Under the pieces are notes generated by a model. It saw only the letters and a program-made list of their open reading frames with translations, ran no database searches and was not told the DNA's origin. From Paludibacterium denitrificans (GTDB lineage: Bacteria; Pseudomonadota; Gammaproteobacteria; Burkholderiales; Chromobacteriaceae), in contig NZ_WLYX01000001.1 in NCBI RefSeq assembly GCF_009707705.1, forward strand, positions 992,001 to 1,056,000: a stretch of DNA of 64,000 nt, read 5' to 3'. The position numbers and the translations under genes were made by a program. This document shows, one piece after another, positions 10,583 to 25,616 of this stretch. The stretch's first letter is position 1. Each line of letters starts with the position of its first letter.

Positions 10583-12044
10583 ATGCTGAATCTGAAAGAC
10601 CCCTCGCTGCTCAAGCAGCAATGCTATCTGAACGGCGAATGGGTGGATGCCGATAACGGCGCCACCATCGACGTCATCAACCCGGCCAATGGCGAAGTGA
10701 TCGCCACGGTCCCGAAAATGGGCCGAGCCGAAGCAGAACGCGCCGTCGCGGCGCCGCCGAAGCCTTCAAGAGCTGGAAAAAAACCACCGCCAAACAGCGC
10801 GCGGCGCTGCTGCGCAAATGGTTTGACCTGATGATGGCGCATCAGGACGATCTGGCCGCCATCCTCACTGCCGAACAAGGCAAACCGCTGCCGGAAGCCC
10901 GTGGCGAAATCGCTTATGGCGCCAGCTATATCGAATGGTATGCCGAAGAAGCCAAGCGTATTTACGGCGACACCCTGCCGCAGCCGGACAACGACAAGCG
11001 CATTCTGGTGACCAAGGGCCCGATCGGCGTCACCGCCGCCATTACCCCGTGGAACTTCCCCAATGCCATGATCACGCGTAAAGCAGCTCCGGCCACGGCC
11101 GCTGGCTGCCCGATGATCGTACGCCCGGCCAGCCAGACACCGCTGTCCGCGCTGGCCATTGCCGAACTGGCCCACCGCGCCTAGGCATCCCGGCCGGGAT
11201 TTTCTCGGTGATCACCGGTGGTTCCACCGACATCGGCGCGGTTCTCACCGGCTCCGACACCGTGAAGAAATTCTCCTTCACCGGCTCGACCGAAGTGGGT
11301 CGCAAGCTGATCGGCCAATGCGCCGAAACCGTGAAAAAGGTGTCGATGGAACTGGGCGGCAACGCTCCGTTCATCGTGTTCGATGATGCCGATCTGGATG
11401 CCGCAGTCGAAGGCGCCATGATCTCCAAATACCGCAACGCTTACCAAACCTGCGTCTGCGCCAACCGCCTCTACGTACAAGACGGCGTGTACGATGCCTT
11501 TGCCGAGAAGTTTGCAGCAGCCGTTGCCAAGCTCAAGGTTGGCCATGGCACCGAGCCGGGTGTGACCCAGGGCCCGCTGATCGACGAAAATGCGGTCAAG
11601 AAAGTGGAAGAGCACGTCGCCGATGCCCTGTCCAAAGGTGGCAAGCTGCTGACCGGTGGCCAGCGTCATAGCCCGGGCCACAGCTTCTTCGAGCCGACCG
11701 TGATCACCGAAGTGACGGCCGCCATGAAAGTGGCCAAGGAAGAAACCTTCGGCCCGCTGGCTCCGCTGTTCCGCTTCAAGAGCGAAGAAGAAGTCATTGC
11801 TCTGGCCAACGACACCGAGTTTGGCCGGCCAGCTACTTCTATGCCCGCGACATCGGTCGCATCTTCCGCGTGTCGGAAGGCCCTGGAATATGGCATGGTG
11901 GCGGTGAATACCGGCATCCTGTCGAACGAGACGGCACCGTTTGGTGGCGTAAAGCAATCGGGACTCGGCCGCGAAGGCTCCAAGTACGGGATCGAAGATT
12001 ATCTCGAGATCAAGTACGTGTGCCTGGGCGGTATCGCTAGCTGA
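10583..12044 (+). CDS. gabD: Succinate-semialdehyde dehydrogenase [NAD(P)+]
   Basis: Aldehyde dehydrogenase family, about 487 aa. Motifs: [23 protein letters not shown], the general base in [18 protein letters not shown], catalytic Cys in QTCVCANR, and the C-terminal [24 protein letters not shown]. It oxidises the gabT product to succinate. Lesions: about 10752 (one C short, [12 protein letters not shown]), 11178-11185 (GCCTAGGC for GCCGGC, HRAGIPAGIF), about 11826 (CCTGG to CCGG, EFGLASYF). In-frame, 11443-11449 reads GCTTACC where GCCGGCC would give the invariant NAGQTC instead of NAYQTC. I regard the Tyr as a sequence error. Confidence 0.93.
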
Positions 12045-12076
12045 TTGCAGTCAAGACCCTGCTAATGTGAACGTTT

Positions 12077-12106
12077 CGGGCCGGTCAACACCGGCCCGTT
12101 TTTTTT
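12077..12106 (+). terminator. Intrinsic terminator after gabD
   Basis: CGGGCCGGT-CAAC-ACCGGCCCG is a perfect 9-bp stem followed by eight T residues. Confidence 0.92.
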
Positions 12107-12145
12107 GCCCTCACCAGCCGTTCGGCCAACCTTGGCCTACGCGCA

Positions 12146-14497
12146 TCAGGCCATCGTCACCAAGCGGTTGCGCCCCTGATGCTTGGCCAGATAACACCGC
12201 ATGTCGGCACGATCCAGTACATCCTGCGGCAACTTGTCCTCGGCCTGCAGCAGTGCAATACCAATGCTAGCGGTGACATGATACGGATGTGAGTCACACA
12301 CCATCACGTGTTCGGCAATCTGCTGACGCACGCCTTCCAGCAGATCGGCCGCATGCTCACGATCGCAATCATAGAGAATAAAGGCAAACTCATCTCCACC
12401 CAGACGCGCCACCACATCGCTGGCCCGTAGCCGGTGCAGCAACAGGCTGGCGATGTCCTGCAACAGCCGGTCACCCGCGCTGTGCCCGGCCCGGTCGTTG
12501 ACCTCCTTGAAGAAGTCCAGATCCAGCATAGCCACCGCATGTGGCTCGTCCTGTCGGTCAGGACGCGACAACAGCTGGTTGAGTGCGGCAAGGAAACCAC
12601 GCCGGTTGGCCAACCCCGTCAGCGGATCATGGCTGGCCTCCCAGCGATGCGCCTGTTCGCGCTGGCGCCGTTCGGCGTCATCATGCAACACGTACACCCG
12701 ATAGCCGTGCATGCTGCCTTGGCGCTGGACACTTCCGAGAGCGTCAATTCTATCGACAGGCGACGAGCGCCACGCGTCAGCAACTCCAGTTCCACCTGAC
12801 GGCGACCACGCAGCGCCTCCAGCGGGCAGAGCACCGGCACGGCGGCGCCGTCTGGCTCGGCAAAGCTGGCAAATTCGGCCAGCGGCTGGCCGTGCGCCTC
12901 GCTGGCTGCCACGCCCAGCATCGCCTCTGCTTAAGCATATTCAGGAACATCACTTCGTCGTGTTCGTTGGTCAGCACCACCGCATCGGCAATCGAGGCCA
13001 GAATCGCCATGGCACGCTCGCGTTCGGCCAACAGGGCGCTCTTGGCTTCTTCGCGTTCGGTCACGTCCAACATGATGACCAGGCTCTGCTCCCGTTCGCC
13101 ATTGAGCAACGGACTAAAGTGCAGTTCCACCAAGGCATCGCCGCCTTCGCGGTGTGACAAACGGCACTGGGTACGAAAACGACCATTCAGGATCACCGAC
13201 TCGCGCCAGGACTGCGCCAGCCCATTTCGTTCCTCCGCATGCACCAGATCCAGCCAATGGTCCCCCACCCAATCCCGCTCACCGCGTGGCGGAGCCAACT
13301 GCGCGGCGGCACGATTGATGTAGTTGATGTGGCCATCCGCCTCAATCACGAAAATGCCAAACGGTGAATCCTCATTCAGCGTACGGAAAAACACCTCACG
13401 TTCGGCCAACCGCTGCGCAAAATCCTCACGCTCAACAAACACCTTGCTGACGCTTTCCGCCACCGCCTGTAATTCTGCTGCCCCGCTAATCCGCAACGGC
13501 AACTGGGCTGGCGCATGCTGCAAGCTGGCCACCTGCTCTTTCAACGTATCCAGCGGCGTCAGCAAGCGGCGCATCCACCACCAGGTCAGTGGCAAAATCA
13601 ATATCAGCAGCAGCACCCCACCCATGACCAAAGTTACGGTCAGGCGGTGCAACGAGGCATATGCTTCGTCACGCGGCAACAAACCGCCCACCACCCAGTC
13701 CACCGAATGCATATGACGGTACGCCACCAGCATGGCTTCACCGGTACTGATTTCTGCCTCGGTGACGCCCTCCCAACCATTAATGGCGCGGTGCAGGGCC
13801 GGGCTTTTATACGCAGGAGGAACCGGATGCATGATACGGCTACGATCCGGATGGTAGATATTGACCATGGTGTGGGCCGAGTTGACGGTGATATAGCCGG
13901 TCTGGCCCAGATGGATGGTTTTCAGTTCGCTAAAGAACTCGGGCGAGGACAACTCCAGCGTCGCCCCCAGCATGCTTAAGCAAAGTGCCCGTTGGCATCT
14001 TTCAGCGGCACGGTAAAAATGATGATGTTGCGCTGTAACTGTCCGCGGGTTTGCACCGGCCCGGTGATCTGTGGCCGCAAGCTTTGCCGGGTTTCACGGA
14101 AATAATCTCGATCGGCGATATTCATGCCGTGCAGGCTGGATAGCGTCGGATAATCGGCCAGAATGCTACCGTCGCGGCCATAAAGGACAACCGAGTTAAA
14201 CGGCCCTTTCAGATACTGCAGCGTCCCTATTAACCGGGCGCTCTCCGGTTCGGCCAACCCCTGCTGCGGTGTGATTTGCTTTGCCGCCTGCACCAGCAAA
14301 TGCTGACGCCACAACAAGCGCGCATCCAGATCGGCACATACCCGTCCGACCATGTCGTACAAATAATGGAACCGTGCCTCGCGGATATAATTCTTGCCAA
14401 TGCCGTAGCTCAGTGCGCTGATCGTGAGCACCAGCAAGAAACCCCAAAGCACGGAAAACAGTGCGACACGGTTTTTAAGGGAAGCAGGCTGTAGCAT
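12146..14497 (-). CDS. Membrane sensor diguanylate cyclase (Cache-HAMP-PAS-PAS-GGDEF)
   Basis: About 780 aa after repair. An N-terminal membrane helix (VALFSVLWGFLLVLTISAL) is followed by a periplasmic double-Cache-like domain (GRDGSILADYP, then LGQTGYITVNSAHTMVNIYHPD), a second helix (VTLVMGGVLLLILILPLTWWWM), a HAMP segment, two PAS domains and a C-terminal GGDEF domain. The catalytic motif LGGDEFAF is intact and an inhibitory RxxD site (RASD) lies five residues before it, so it should make c-di-GMP with product feedback. Lesions: 13974-13981 and 12929-12936 both read GCTTAAGC where GCCGGC restores HFAGMLGATLE and LNMPAEAMLGV, plus one break near 12715. The start is uncertain; 14566 is the alternative. 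Confidence 0.85.
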
Positions 14498-14652
14498 GGG
14501 CAGCGATCCGGAAGACGGCACAATCAGGGGCAAGTCATACACTGTCCCCGGCATTGAATCGGGCAATACGGCGTACCCGTCTTATTACAGCCTATCAGGC
14601 GGATCACTCACCGACAAACCTGCACTGCAAGTTACGGCTGTGATGCGGCCGT

Positions 14653-16093
14653 TCAGTGCAACCGGGCCACCCGCTCGCTCAACGGAATTCCCGCTTCTTT
14701 CAGGCAATCGCACAGATCACGCCAAGCACGTTCGCGTTCTGGCGCAACATCTGGCACCAACATCCACGGTGTGTAAGCCAACACCTCATCCTGATCCTTG
14801 CGCTTCAGGCTCACCTGATAACCCTGTGTTTCCGGCTGATACTCAGCAACGGCCTCAATTTCCGGCAAGCCGCTATCCGAGGCCGCCACCAGAGCCACGG
14901 TAATCCCCAGCCGTTTGCGGTTCCACGCCTGCACGCCAGAATTCAGCGCCTCCCACCATGGCAGCGGCGCAAACAACTCGGCTTCACCATATTCCATTTC
15001 CGCGCCAATGGCCTGCTGCACCACTGGCATGGCAGCATCCAGAGCCTTACGTGCCAGCCTGCGCGCCTTCTCCATGGGAATCGCCCCACGCTCTACCAGA
15101 AACGGAATCCAAGCCAGCACCAGTTGCGGATCAGTCGTCTTGCGTGCCGCATCATATGTCGCGCGAGAAGATTCCGGGTCCAACGGAGCAAAATCGCAGC
15201 CCGCATCCATCACCGGAGCAAGATGCACCAAGTCCTGACAGGAGCGCTCATTGAGCATTTCCAAGGTAAACACGGTAGGCGAAATCCACAGAACGGACTT
15301 TTCCGACACGTCCAAGGCATCTGCCAGCACAGTCTCCACCCGTTCCAGCAACGGGAAATGCCACCACACCCCGCCCTGCGCACGGGTAAAAGCGAGTGGT
15401 AACGCCCACAATTCGTAGGAAACAACACTACCGTCCGGATGAACCACTTCAGGAAAAGCAATCAGATCGCGCGCCGTATGAATCAACAACTCACGCGCCC
15501 CCGGTTCAGGCAACAAGGCCAACTGGGCTTCGGTAAACACCGCCTGGTCACCGCTCGACAACGCCATTTGTACCGCGGCGGTCAGGTGAATACGGCTTAA
15601 CGGGTCAGCCAGCGCCGCACGAGCCTGTTCGGCCAACTGCTGCACTGCCTGACGACGCTCGACAGGAGGCAAAGGCTCGGTCGGTCCTGCGCGCATTTCG
15701 CGTGTGGGAGGCAATGCTTCCCGTTGCTCGTAAGCCATGTGCAGTCGACGATAAGCCTGCATCGCAGCATCACAAATATGCTGCAACTGTGCGGCCGTCG
15801 GCACCTCACTCTGGAAGCAGAAATCAAACAGGCGCAATCCCTGATTGCAGACATACAGAGTGAGATTTTCTGCGTCGTCCAGCAAGACTGCACTGGCAAA
15901 CTCATCAGACTCCCGTCCCGGAAACGGGGTCGTATCATTCCCCACCAGGGCGGCAGACAAACGCCGGGGCTTCGGTATGAATCAGATACTCCGTCGCTTC
16001 CAGTCCGTTCTCATCCACGGCATCGCCAAAAATGAAACGATTAGGCAAACAGGGCTCGCCCTTGATACGGGCATTTCGAGGATGGGGCGTCAT
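14653..16093 (-). CDS. Protein of unknown function, about 480 aa
   Basis: I do not recognise the family. It starts MTPHPRNARIKGEPCLPNRF (ATG at 16093). The frame slips once near 15955-15965 and then reads continuously to 14653. The protein is soluble in appearance, acidic, and rich in Leu, Ala and Glu, with no signal peptide or membrane segment. Stretches such as LLIHTARDLIAFPEVVHPDGSVVS and WWHFPLLERVETVLADALDV could be structural cores. It lies between a diguanylate cyclase and the rrn operon without a close operon partner. No catalytic motif stands out. Confidence 0.7.
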
Positions 16094-16194
16094 GAACCAG
16101 CAACAATCTTCAGCAAAATAAACAGGTTATTCTACTCGCCCCCATCCACCGCATGGTAGAGCTAATCCACATTCGCCGGTTCATAACGCAAAAA

Positions 16195-16218
16195 GCCCGG
16201 ACGTCATCGTCCGGGCTT
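16195..16218 (-). terminator. rrf: Terminator at the end of the rrn operon
   Basis: GCCCGGAC-N6-GTCCGGGC is a perfect 8-bp stem. On the minus strand it is followed by TTTTTGCG directly after the last 5S gene. Confidence 0.85.
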
Positions 16219-16230
16219 TATATTTAGCGT

Positions 16231-16344
16231 TTGGCGGTGTCCTACTTTCACATGGCGAATGCCACACTATCATCGGCGCTAAGGCGTTTCACGGTCCTGT
16301 TCGGAATGGGAAGGCGTGGGACCACCTCGCTATGGCCACCAAAC
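16231..16344 (-). rRNA. rrf: 5S ribosomal RNA (distal copy)
   Basis: Full-length 5S gene on the minus strand, running from TTTGGTGGCCATAGCGAGG to the conserved GTAGGACACCGCCA end. It is about 115 nt. It differs from the proximal copy by at least one base (TTCGGAATGGG here against TTCGGGATGGG there, plus-strand reading) and at its termini. Confidence 0.95.
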
Positions 16345-16427
16345 ATAAACTGTTACCGCAAGCTCATGGTGGAGACAACTCAACACCCAAGCTTGCATCA
16401 TGCTTACCCTAAAACAGGTGAAGCAAG

Positions 16428-16452
16428 AAGCCCAGCTGATTGAGCTGGGCTT
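16428..16452 (-). terminator. Hairpin between the two 5S genes
   Basis: AAGCCCAGCT-N5-AGCTGGGCTT is a perfect 10-bp stem in the 119-bp spacer between the two 5S copies. It could be a terminator or an RNA-processing signal, as no long T-tract follows on the minus strand. Confidence 0.6.
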
Positions 16453-16463
16453 CGTAAGGGGAG

Positions 16464-16579
16464 TCTGGCGGTGTCCTACTTTCACATGGCGAATGCCACA
16501 CTATCATCGGCGCTAAGGCGTTTCACGGTCCTGTTCGGGATGGGAAGGCGTGGGACCACCTCGCTATGGCCACCAGACA
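16464..16579 (-). rRNA. rrf: 5S ribosomal RNA (proximal copy)
   Basis: Second, nearly identical 5S gene about 130 bp after the 23S gene, in the standard position of the operon. Confidence 0.95.
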
Positions 16580-16712
16580 TAAGCTGTCAACAAACTGCAA
16601 GAAGCCTTGGGTTGATCTCTCAACCCTGAATTAACTTATGATTTCGGTAATTGATTGCACGTCGCACATTTACAGCCAGCTCGGTTTCCCAAGCCACTCA
16701 AATGATAGGATC

Positions 16713-19596
<2,884 letters not shown>

Positions 19597-19780
19597 CCTA
19601 TCATTTCAGTAACCTGGTTACTTCCACAACAGGCTGTGTTTGTGCGACATGTCACACCGCCCCTTTTGATATGGCGACATGACATCGATACAATCAAATT
19701 ACCCAAAGTCGACAAGCTTTCCAACGAAGACTTAACTCCGTTTTCCTTCTTGCCGTCTTGTTAATTCGGCTTCTTCAGTT

Positions 19781-19791
19781 TGTTAAAGATC
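19781..19791 (-). promoter_or_regulatory. boxA-like antitermination element in the 16S-23S spacer
   Basis: Minus-strand GATCTTTAACA matches the boxA consensus core (CTTTAACA). The same 11-mer occurs in the 16S leader. In other proteobacteria boxA recruits NusB/S10 for rRNA antitermination. Confidence 0.65.
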
Positions 19792-19868
19792 GAGCGTACG
19801 ACCTTGCGGTCTGTCAACGCAAACAAAAATTCACCGCCTCTCGACGATGCGCTTTTGTTTGGGCTGAG

Positions 19869-19944
19869 TGGTGGAGGATGACGGGATCGAACCGACGACC
19901 CCCTGCTTGCAAAGCAGGTGCTCTCCCAACTGAGCTAATCCCCC
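19869..19944 (-). tRNA. tRNA-Ala (anticodon TGC)
   Basis: A 76-nt cloverleaf with encoded CCA, acceptor GGGGGAT/ATCCTCC, anticodon loop TTTGCAA, and T arm GGTTCGATCC. Standard position in the 16S-23S spacer. Confidence 0.97.
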
Positions 19945-19955
19945 AACAGGTCAAA

Positions 19956-20032
19956 TGGTGGGTCTGGTTGGACTCGAACCAACGACCCCCGCCTTATCAA
20001 GACGGTGCTCTAACCAGCTGAGCTACAAACCC
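19956..20032 (-). tRNA. tRNA-Ile (anticodon GAT)
   Basis: A 77-nt cloverleaf with encoded CCA, acceptor GGGTTTG/CAGACCC, anticodon loop TTGATAA, and T arm GGTTCGAGTCC. First tRNA of the spacer, 11 bp upstream of tRNA-Ala. Confidence 0.97.
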
Positions 20033-20126
20033 AGTTGACGATGGCGTCTCGCCTTCCGGCTAAACTCCATGCCCTTAACTTCCAGAACAACCGATAGGTT
20101 GTGAGTACTCGGCTTCCGCCTTTCTC

Positions 20127-21667
<1,541 letters not shown>

Positions 21668-21783
21668 CAATCTCTTAGCAAATTTCTGGCACGCAAGATC
21701 AAAGAAATAAAACAAGTATTTCTGTCTCTTGCAGTGCAAGTGTTGGCTTCTACCAAGCACTCACACCTATCGGTTATTCTTTC

Positions 21784-21794
21784 TGTTAAAGATC
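21784..21794 (-). promoter_or_regulatory. boxA-like element in the 16S leader
   Basis: Minus-strand GATCTTTAACA is identical to the element in the 16S-23S spacer, about 120 bp upstream of the 16S 5' end. Confidence 0.65.
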
Positions 21795-21840
21795 GGTGCC
21801 AACCGCTTCGTTTCCGTTGCGTCGTCAGCTGAGGAGGCGA

Positions 21841-21869
21841 ACTATACCCACCTCACCCACCCCCGTCAA
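21841..21869 (-). promoter_or_regulatory. rrn promoter (sigma-70 type)
   Basis: On the minus strand TTGACG is followed after exactly 17 bp by TATAGT, then the GC-rich discriminator TCGCCTCC. An AT-rich UP-like block lies upstream (GAATTTTTATGAAGTTAAG). This is the classic layout of a growth-rate-controlled rRNA promoter. Confidence 0.88.
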
Positions 21870-22032
21870 CACTTAACTTCATAAAAATTCGCCACCCAGC
21901 AGCAAAAAATAGTAAGACACTGTTTTTTAATTATATTTATTACCATTGTTTTTTCGAGAATTTGCGCAATACCGATATGCCGCTCTGCCGTTAAGCGGCA
22001 ATTCGGTTGATAATGCATGCTGGATTTTTGCC

Positions 22033-22682
22033 ATGGATGCTGTTGTGACCGCACCAACCTGGATTTTTGACTTAGACAACACACTACACAACGCCAGTTT
22101 GGGCATTTTTCCTCACATCAATAAGATGATGGGGCAGTACATTATGCATTACCTACGTCTAAATGAAGCAGAGGCGCGGCAACTGCGTGAGGACTACTGG
22201 AAACGCTATGGTGCGACTTTGCAGGGATTGGTCAGGCATCACGGCATTGATCCCAACCATTTCCTGCGCGAGACCCATTCCTTGGCAGAGCTCGAGCAAT
22301 GGCTTAGCTGGGAATCCGGCCCGGCATCCACCTTACGCCAGTTGCCGGGCCGAAAAATTTTGCTGTCCAATGGACCACAGCATTACGTCGAAGGACTGCT
22401 GCGGCGTATGGGAATACAACATTTGTTTTCGGCCATCTATGGTATTGAGCGCCGGACTTTACCTCCAAGCCTCAGCCGATGGCATTTCGTCGCGTGTTAG
22501 CAAAGGAGAAACTGATCGCAAGACACTGCGTGATGGTGGAAGATTCTCTGGACAATCTTAAAGCGGCGAAACGACTGGGCATGAGAACCGTCTGGATCAG
22601 CCGTCAGTGGCGAAAACCAGCCTGTGTGGATTTCCGCACCGACGCCATTGCCAAGCTATTACGTCTAGGGTTGTTTCAATAA
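22033..22682 (+). CDS. HAD-family pyrimidine 5'-nucleotidase-like hydrolase
   Basis: About 216 aa of the HAD superfamily. The nucleophile motif I is FDLDNTL at residue 13 of the protein, motif II is LLSNGP, motif III the lysine in SKPQPMAF, and motif IV EDSLDNLKAAKRLGM. This pattern matches the SDT1/pyrimidine 5'-nucleotidase branch. The frame breaks at 22452-22455, where CGCCGGACTTT should be CGCCTGGACTTT, restoring GIERLDFTSKPQP. That is a CCTGG lesion. It sits alone downstream of the divergent rrn operon. Confidence 0.85.
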
Positions 22683-22744
22683 ACAACAAGATGAGTACAC
22701 CATCAGCTCTCAAGACTTAATTAGTCTGAGTGGCTTGACAACAA

Positions 22745-22768
22745 AAAAGGCACCCGCAGGTGCCTTTT
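22745..22768. terminator. Bidirectional terminator between HAD gene and ompW-type gene
   Basis: AAAAGGCACC-CGCA-GGTGCCTTTT is a perfect 10-bp stem with A/T tails on both sides, serving the two convergent genes. Confidence 0.88.
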
Positions 22769-22788
22769 CACGATGTAACCAAGTTAGA

Positions 22789-23421
22789 TTAGAACTTGGT
22801 ACCGATACCTACACCGATGACCCACGGGTCAAGCGTCAGAGTACCCAGTTTGGTACCAGCCAAAGCACCCTTGGAAACATTTACATCGGTCTTGATGTAC
22901 AGCTTTTTCACATCAAAGTTGACGAAAATATCTTTAGTAACGGCATAGTCAGCGCCGACTTGCAGAGCAGGACCCCAGCTACTGCGATCAACATTCAGTT
23001 GATTGTTGAGCAGGCCAACATTATAGAACTGGGTGTAGTTCACACCAACACCAGCGTACGGACGGAAGGTCGCTTCCGGAGCGAAGTGGTATTGCAGAGT
23101 CAGAGTCGGCGGCAGCACCGAAACTTTCCCAATATTACCAAGTGTCGTATCTACTTTATGACGCGAAGTACCCGAGGATCAGTTCAGCACCGATGTTGTT
23201 GGTGATCATGTAGGTGAAGTCGAGTTCCGGAACGGTGTCGTCTTTTACATCCGTTTTCAGGTCAGACAAGCCCAAACCGAGAGAATGAGCAGCAGAGGTA
23301 TTACTGGTGCTGACATCTGGGTTTACGTTGATCACGCGGAAACGGGCCGGATGTCACCTTGAGCGGCGAAAGCGCTGGCGGAAATCAGGCCGATCATGGC
23401 GGCGAGAGCAAGCTTTTTCAT
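22789..23421 (-). CDS. ompW: OmpW-family outer-membrane beta-barrel protein
   Basis: Signal peptide MKKLALAAMIGLISASAFA, then an eight-stranded barrel with OmpW signatures: VINVNPDVS, SDLKTDVKDDTVPELDFTYM, NIGAELILGTSRH, PPTLTLQYHF, FRPYAGVGVNYTQFY and the C-terminal GVGIGTKF ending in aromatic Phe, the barrel-assembly signal. About 208 aa. Frame breaks: 23347-23350 (plus GGGCCGGATG for GGGCCAGGATG, giving GDILARFRVINV; a CCWGG lesion) and about 23170 (one extra G). The function in other bacteria is small hydrophobic molecule uptake or stress response. Confidence 0.87.
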
Positions 23422-23570
23422 TTTGTGTTCTCCAAGAGTGTTGGCTAAATCTCGGTCCAACGCCCTCCACCAACATTGACTTCCTTACTTGGCGGCAGTA
23501 GCGTGCGACGTCCGAGGGCAAGACTACCATTTCCCTTCCTGAAAACTTTGCGCCAGATCATGAAAAAATC

Positions 23571-25043
23571 ATGAAATATGCTGACCTGCGGGACTTTGTT
23601 GCACAATTGGAACAACAGGGTGAATTGAAACGTATTGCTTCACCTGTTTCCCCCCATCTTGAAATGACTGAAATCGGCGACCGGGTGTTGAAAGCCGGGG
23701 GATCGGCCTTGCTGTTTGAACACCCGACGAATGCCGGGCAGCCTTATGCTTTTCCGGTCTTGTCCAATCTTTTTGGCACTCCCCGACGCGTGGCCATGGG
23801 GATGGGCGCCAATGATGTGATGCAATTGCGGGAAATTGGCAAGACGCTGGCTTACCTGAAAGAGCCGGAACCGCCAAAGGGGTTGCGCGATGCCCGGGAC
23901 AAGCTGCCGTTATTGAAGCAGGTATTGTCGATGGCGCCCAAGGAAGTGAAACGGGCGCCGTGCCAGCAAATTGTCTGGGAAGGCAATGAGGTGGATCTGG
24001 GCAAGCTACCGATCCAGCACTGCTGGCCCGGCGATGTGGCACCGCTGATTACCCGGGGCTGACGGTTACCCGAGGCCCGAACAAGAAACGGCAGAATCTG
24101 GGTATTTACCGGCAACAGGTGATCGGCAAGAACCGGGTGATCATGCGCTGGCTGGCACATCGGGGTGGCGCACTGGATTACCGCGAGTTCCGTTCGGCCA
24201 ACCCTGATACGCCTTATCCTGTTGCCGTGGTTTTGGGATGTGATCCGGCGACGATCCTGGGTGCAGTCACGCCGGTGCCGGATACGTTATCGGAGTATCA
24301 GTTTTAGCTTGCTGCGCGGCAGTCGCACGGAATTGACGCGTTGCATTGGCTCCGATTTGCAGGTACCGGCACGGGCGGAAATCGTGCTGGAGGGACACAT
24401 TCACCCGAATGACATGGCACTGGAAGGCCCGTACGGTGACCATACTGGTTATTACAATGAACAGGATCATTTCCCTGTCTTTACCATTGACCGCATCACC
24501 ATGCGGGAAAACGCCATTTATCACAGTACCTACACCGGCAAACCACCAGATGAGCCAGCGGTGCTGGGTGTGGCGCTGAATGAGGTATTTGTTCCCATTT
24601 TGCAAAAGCAGTTTCCGGAAATTGTCGATTTTTATCTGCCGCCGGAAGGATGCAGCTATCGCATGGCGGTGATCAGCATCAAGAAACAGTATCCGGGCCA
24701 CGCCAAGCGGGTGATGATGGGCTGCTGGAGCTTCTTGCGCCAGTTCATGTATACCAAGTTCATTGTGGTGGTGGACGACGACGTCAATACGCGTGACTGG
24801 AAGGAAGTGATCTGGGCGATTACCACTCGCATGGACCCGGTGCGCGATACCACACTGATTGATCACACGCCGATTGATTACCTGGACTTTGCCAGCCCGA
24901 TATCGGGACTGGGCGGCAAGATGGGACTGGATGCCACCAACAAGATGCCCGGCGAAACCAACCGCGAATGGGGCACACCGATCATCATGGATCAGGCCAC
25001 CAAGCAGCGGGTGGATGATTTATGGAGTGAATTGGGGTTGTAA
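23571..25043 (+). CDS. ubiD: UbiD-family 4-hydroxy-3-polyprenylbenzoate decarboxylase
   Basis: About 490 aa. It removes the carboxyl group from the ubiquinone precursor using prenylated FMN. The start [22 protein letters not shown] and the blocks [39 protein letters not shown] (substrate/cofactor site), and LGLDATNK-like [17 protein letters not shown] are diagnostic. Lesions: about 24056 (G run shortened; [14 protein letters not shown]) and 24301-24309 (CAGTTTTAGCTTG should be CAGTTTGCCGGCTTG, giving [13 protein letters not shown]). It is followed by a YggL-type gene. The flavin prenyltransferase UbiX is not in the window. Confidence 0.93.
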
Positions 25044-25144
25044 CCCACGATGGCCGACCGGCTGACACGCAGGTTGGCCGAAACTTTCGGCGTGGCGGGT
25101 GGTTTGGCCGGTCACGCTCAACGATATTTTGCCCGGAGACCTGC

Positions 25145-25505
25145 ATGACAACTGCCCGCAATCCGAATTCCACTCGCCGCCTGAAGCGGCTTAACAACCG
25201 TCAGCGCAAGAAAATGCGCGTGGGCGACTACCGTGAGCTGGGCTTTCATCTGACCATCAACTTGCAGGCTGATGCCGATACCGATGGTTTGCTGGATGGC
25301 TGGCTGAGCCGTGTCGATGAAGCCGATGTCAGCTTTGGCGGCCATTTTGATGGCAAGGACAAACTGGAAGGCGTGGTGTTTCCGATCAGCCAAACCAAGA
25401 TTACCGATGCGCTACGCGGTGAACTGATCGCCCTGGCTGCAAGCGCGCAGCGAAGTGGCAACGCTGGAAGCCAGCGAGCTGCTTGATCTGTGGCATGCGG
25501 TATAA
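25145..25505 (+). CDS. yggL: YggL-like DUF469 family protein
   Basis: About 119 aa. The basic N-terminus (RLKRLNNRQRKKMRVGDYRE) and the core LGFHLTINL, GLLDGWLSRVDEADVSFGGHFDG and the C-terminal LLDLWHAV match the small YggL/DUF469 proteins, associated in E. coli with the large ribosomal subunit. One indel in a GC dinucleotide run at about 25448 must be repaired to reach the EVATLEASELLDLWHAV end. Confidence 0.78.
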
Positions 25506-25524
25506 GCTCTGTATGAATGGCAAG

Positions 25525-25550
25525 AAAAACCGGCGTAACGCCGGTTTTTT
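25525..25550 (+). terminator. Intrinsic terminator after the yggL-type gene
   Basis: AAAAACCGGCG-TAA-CGCCGGTTTTTTTT: a perfect stem of about 11 bp with a loop of three and a long T-tract. Confidence 0.93.
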
Positions 25551-25616
25551 TTATGGTGTGCACTATTGGAACGCTTGCCCTGACCAGTACGCCGCGGCAA
25601 GCCACTTGGGACGCCA

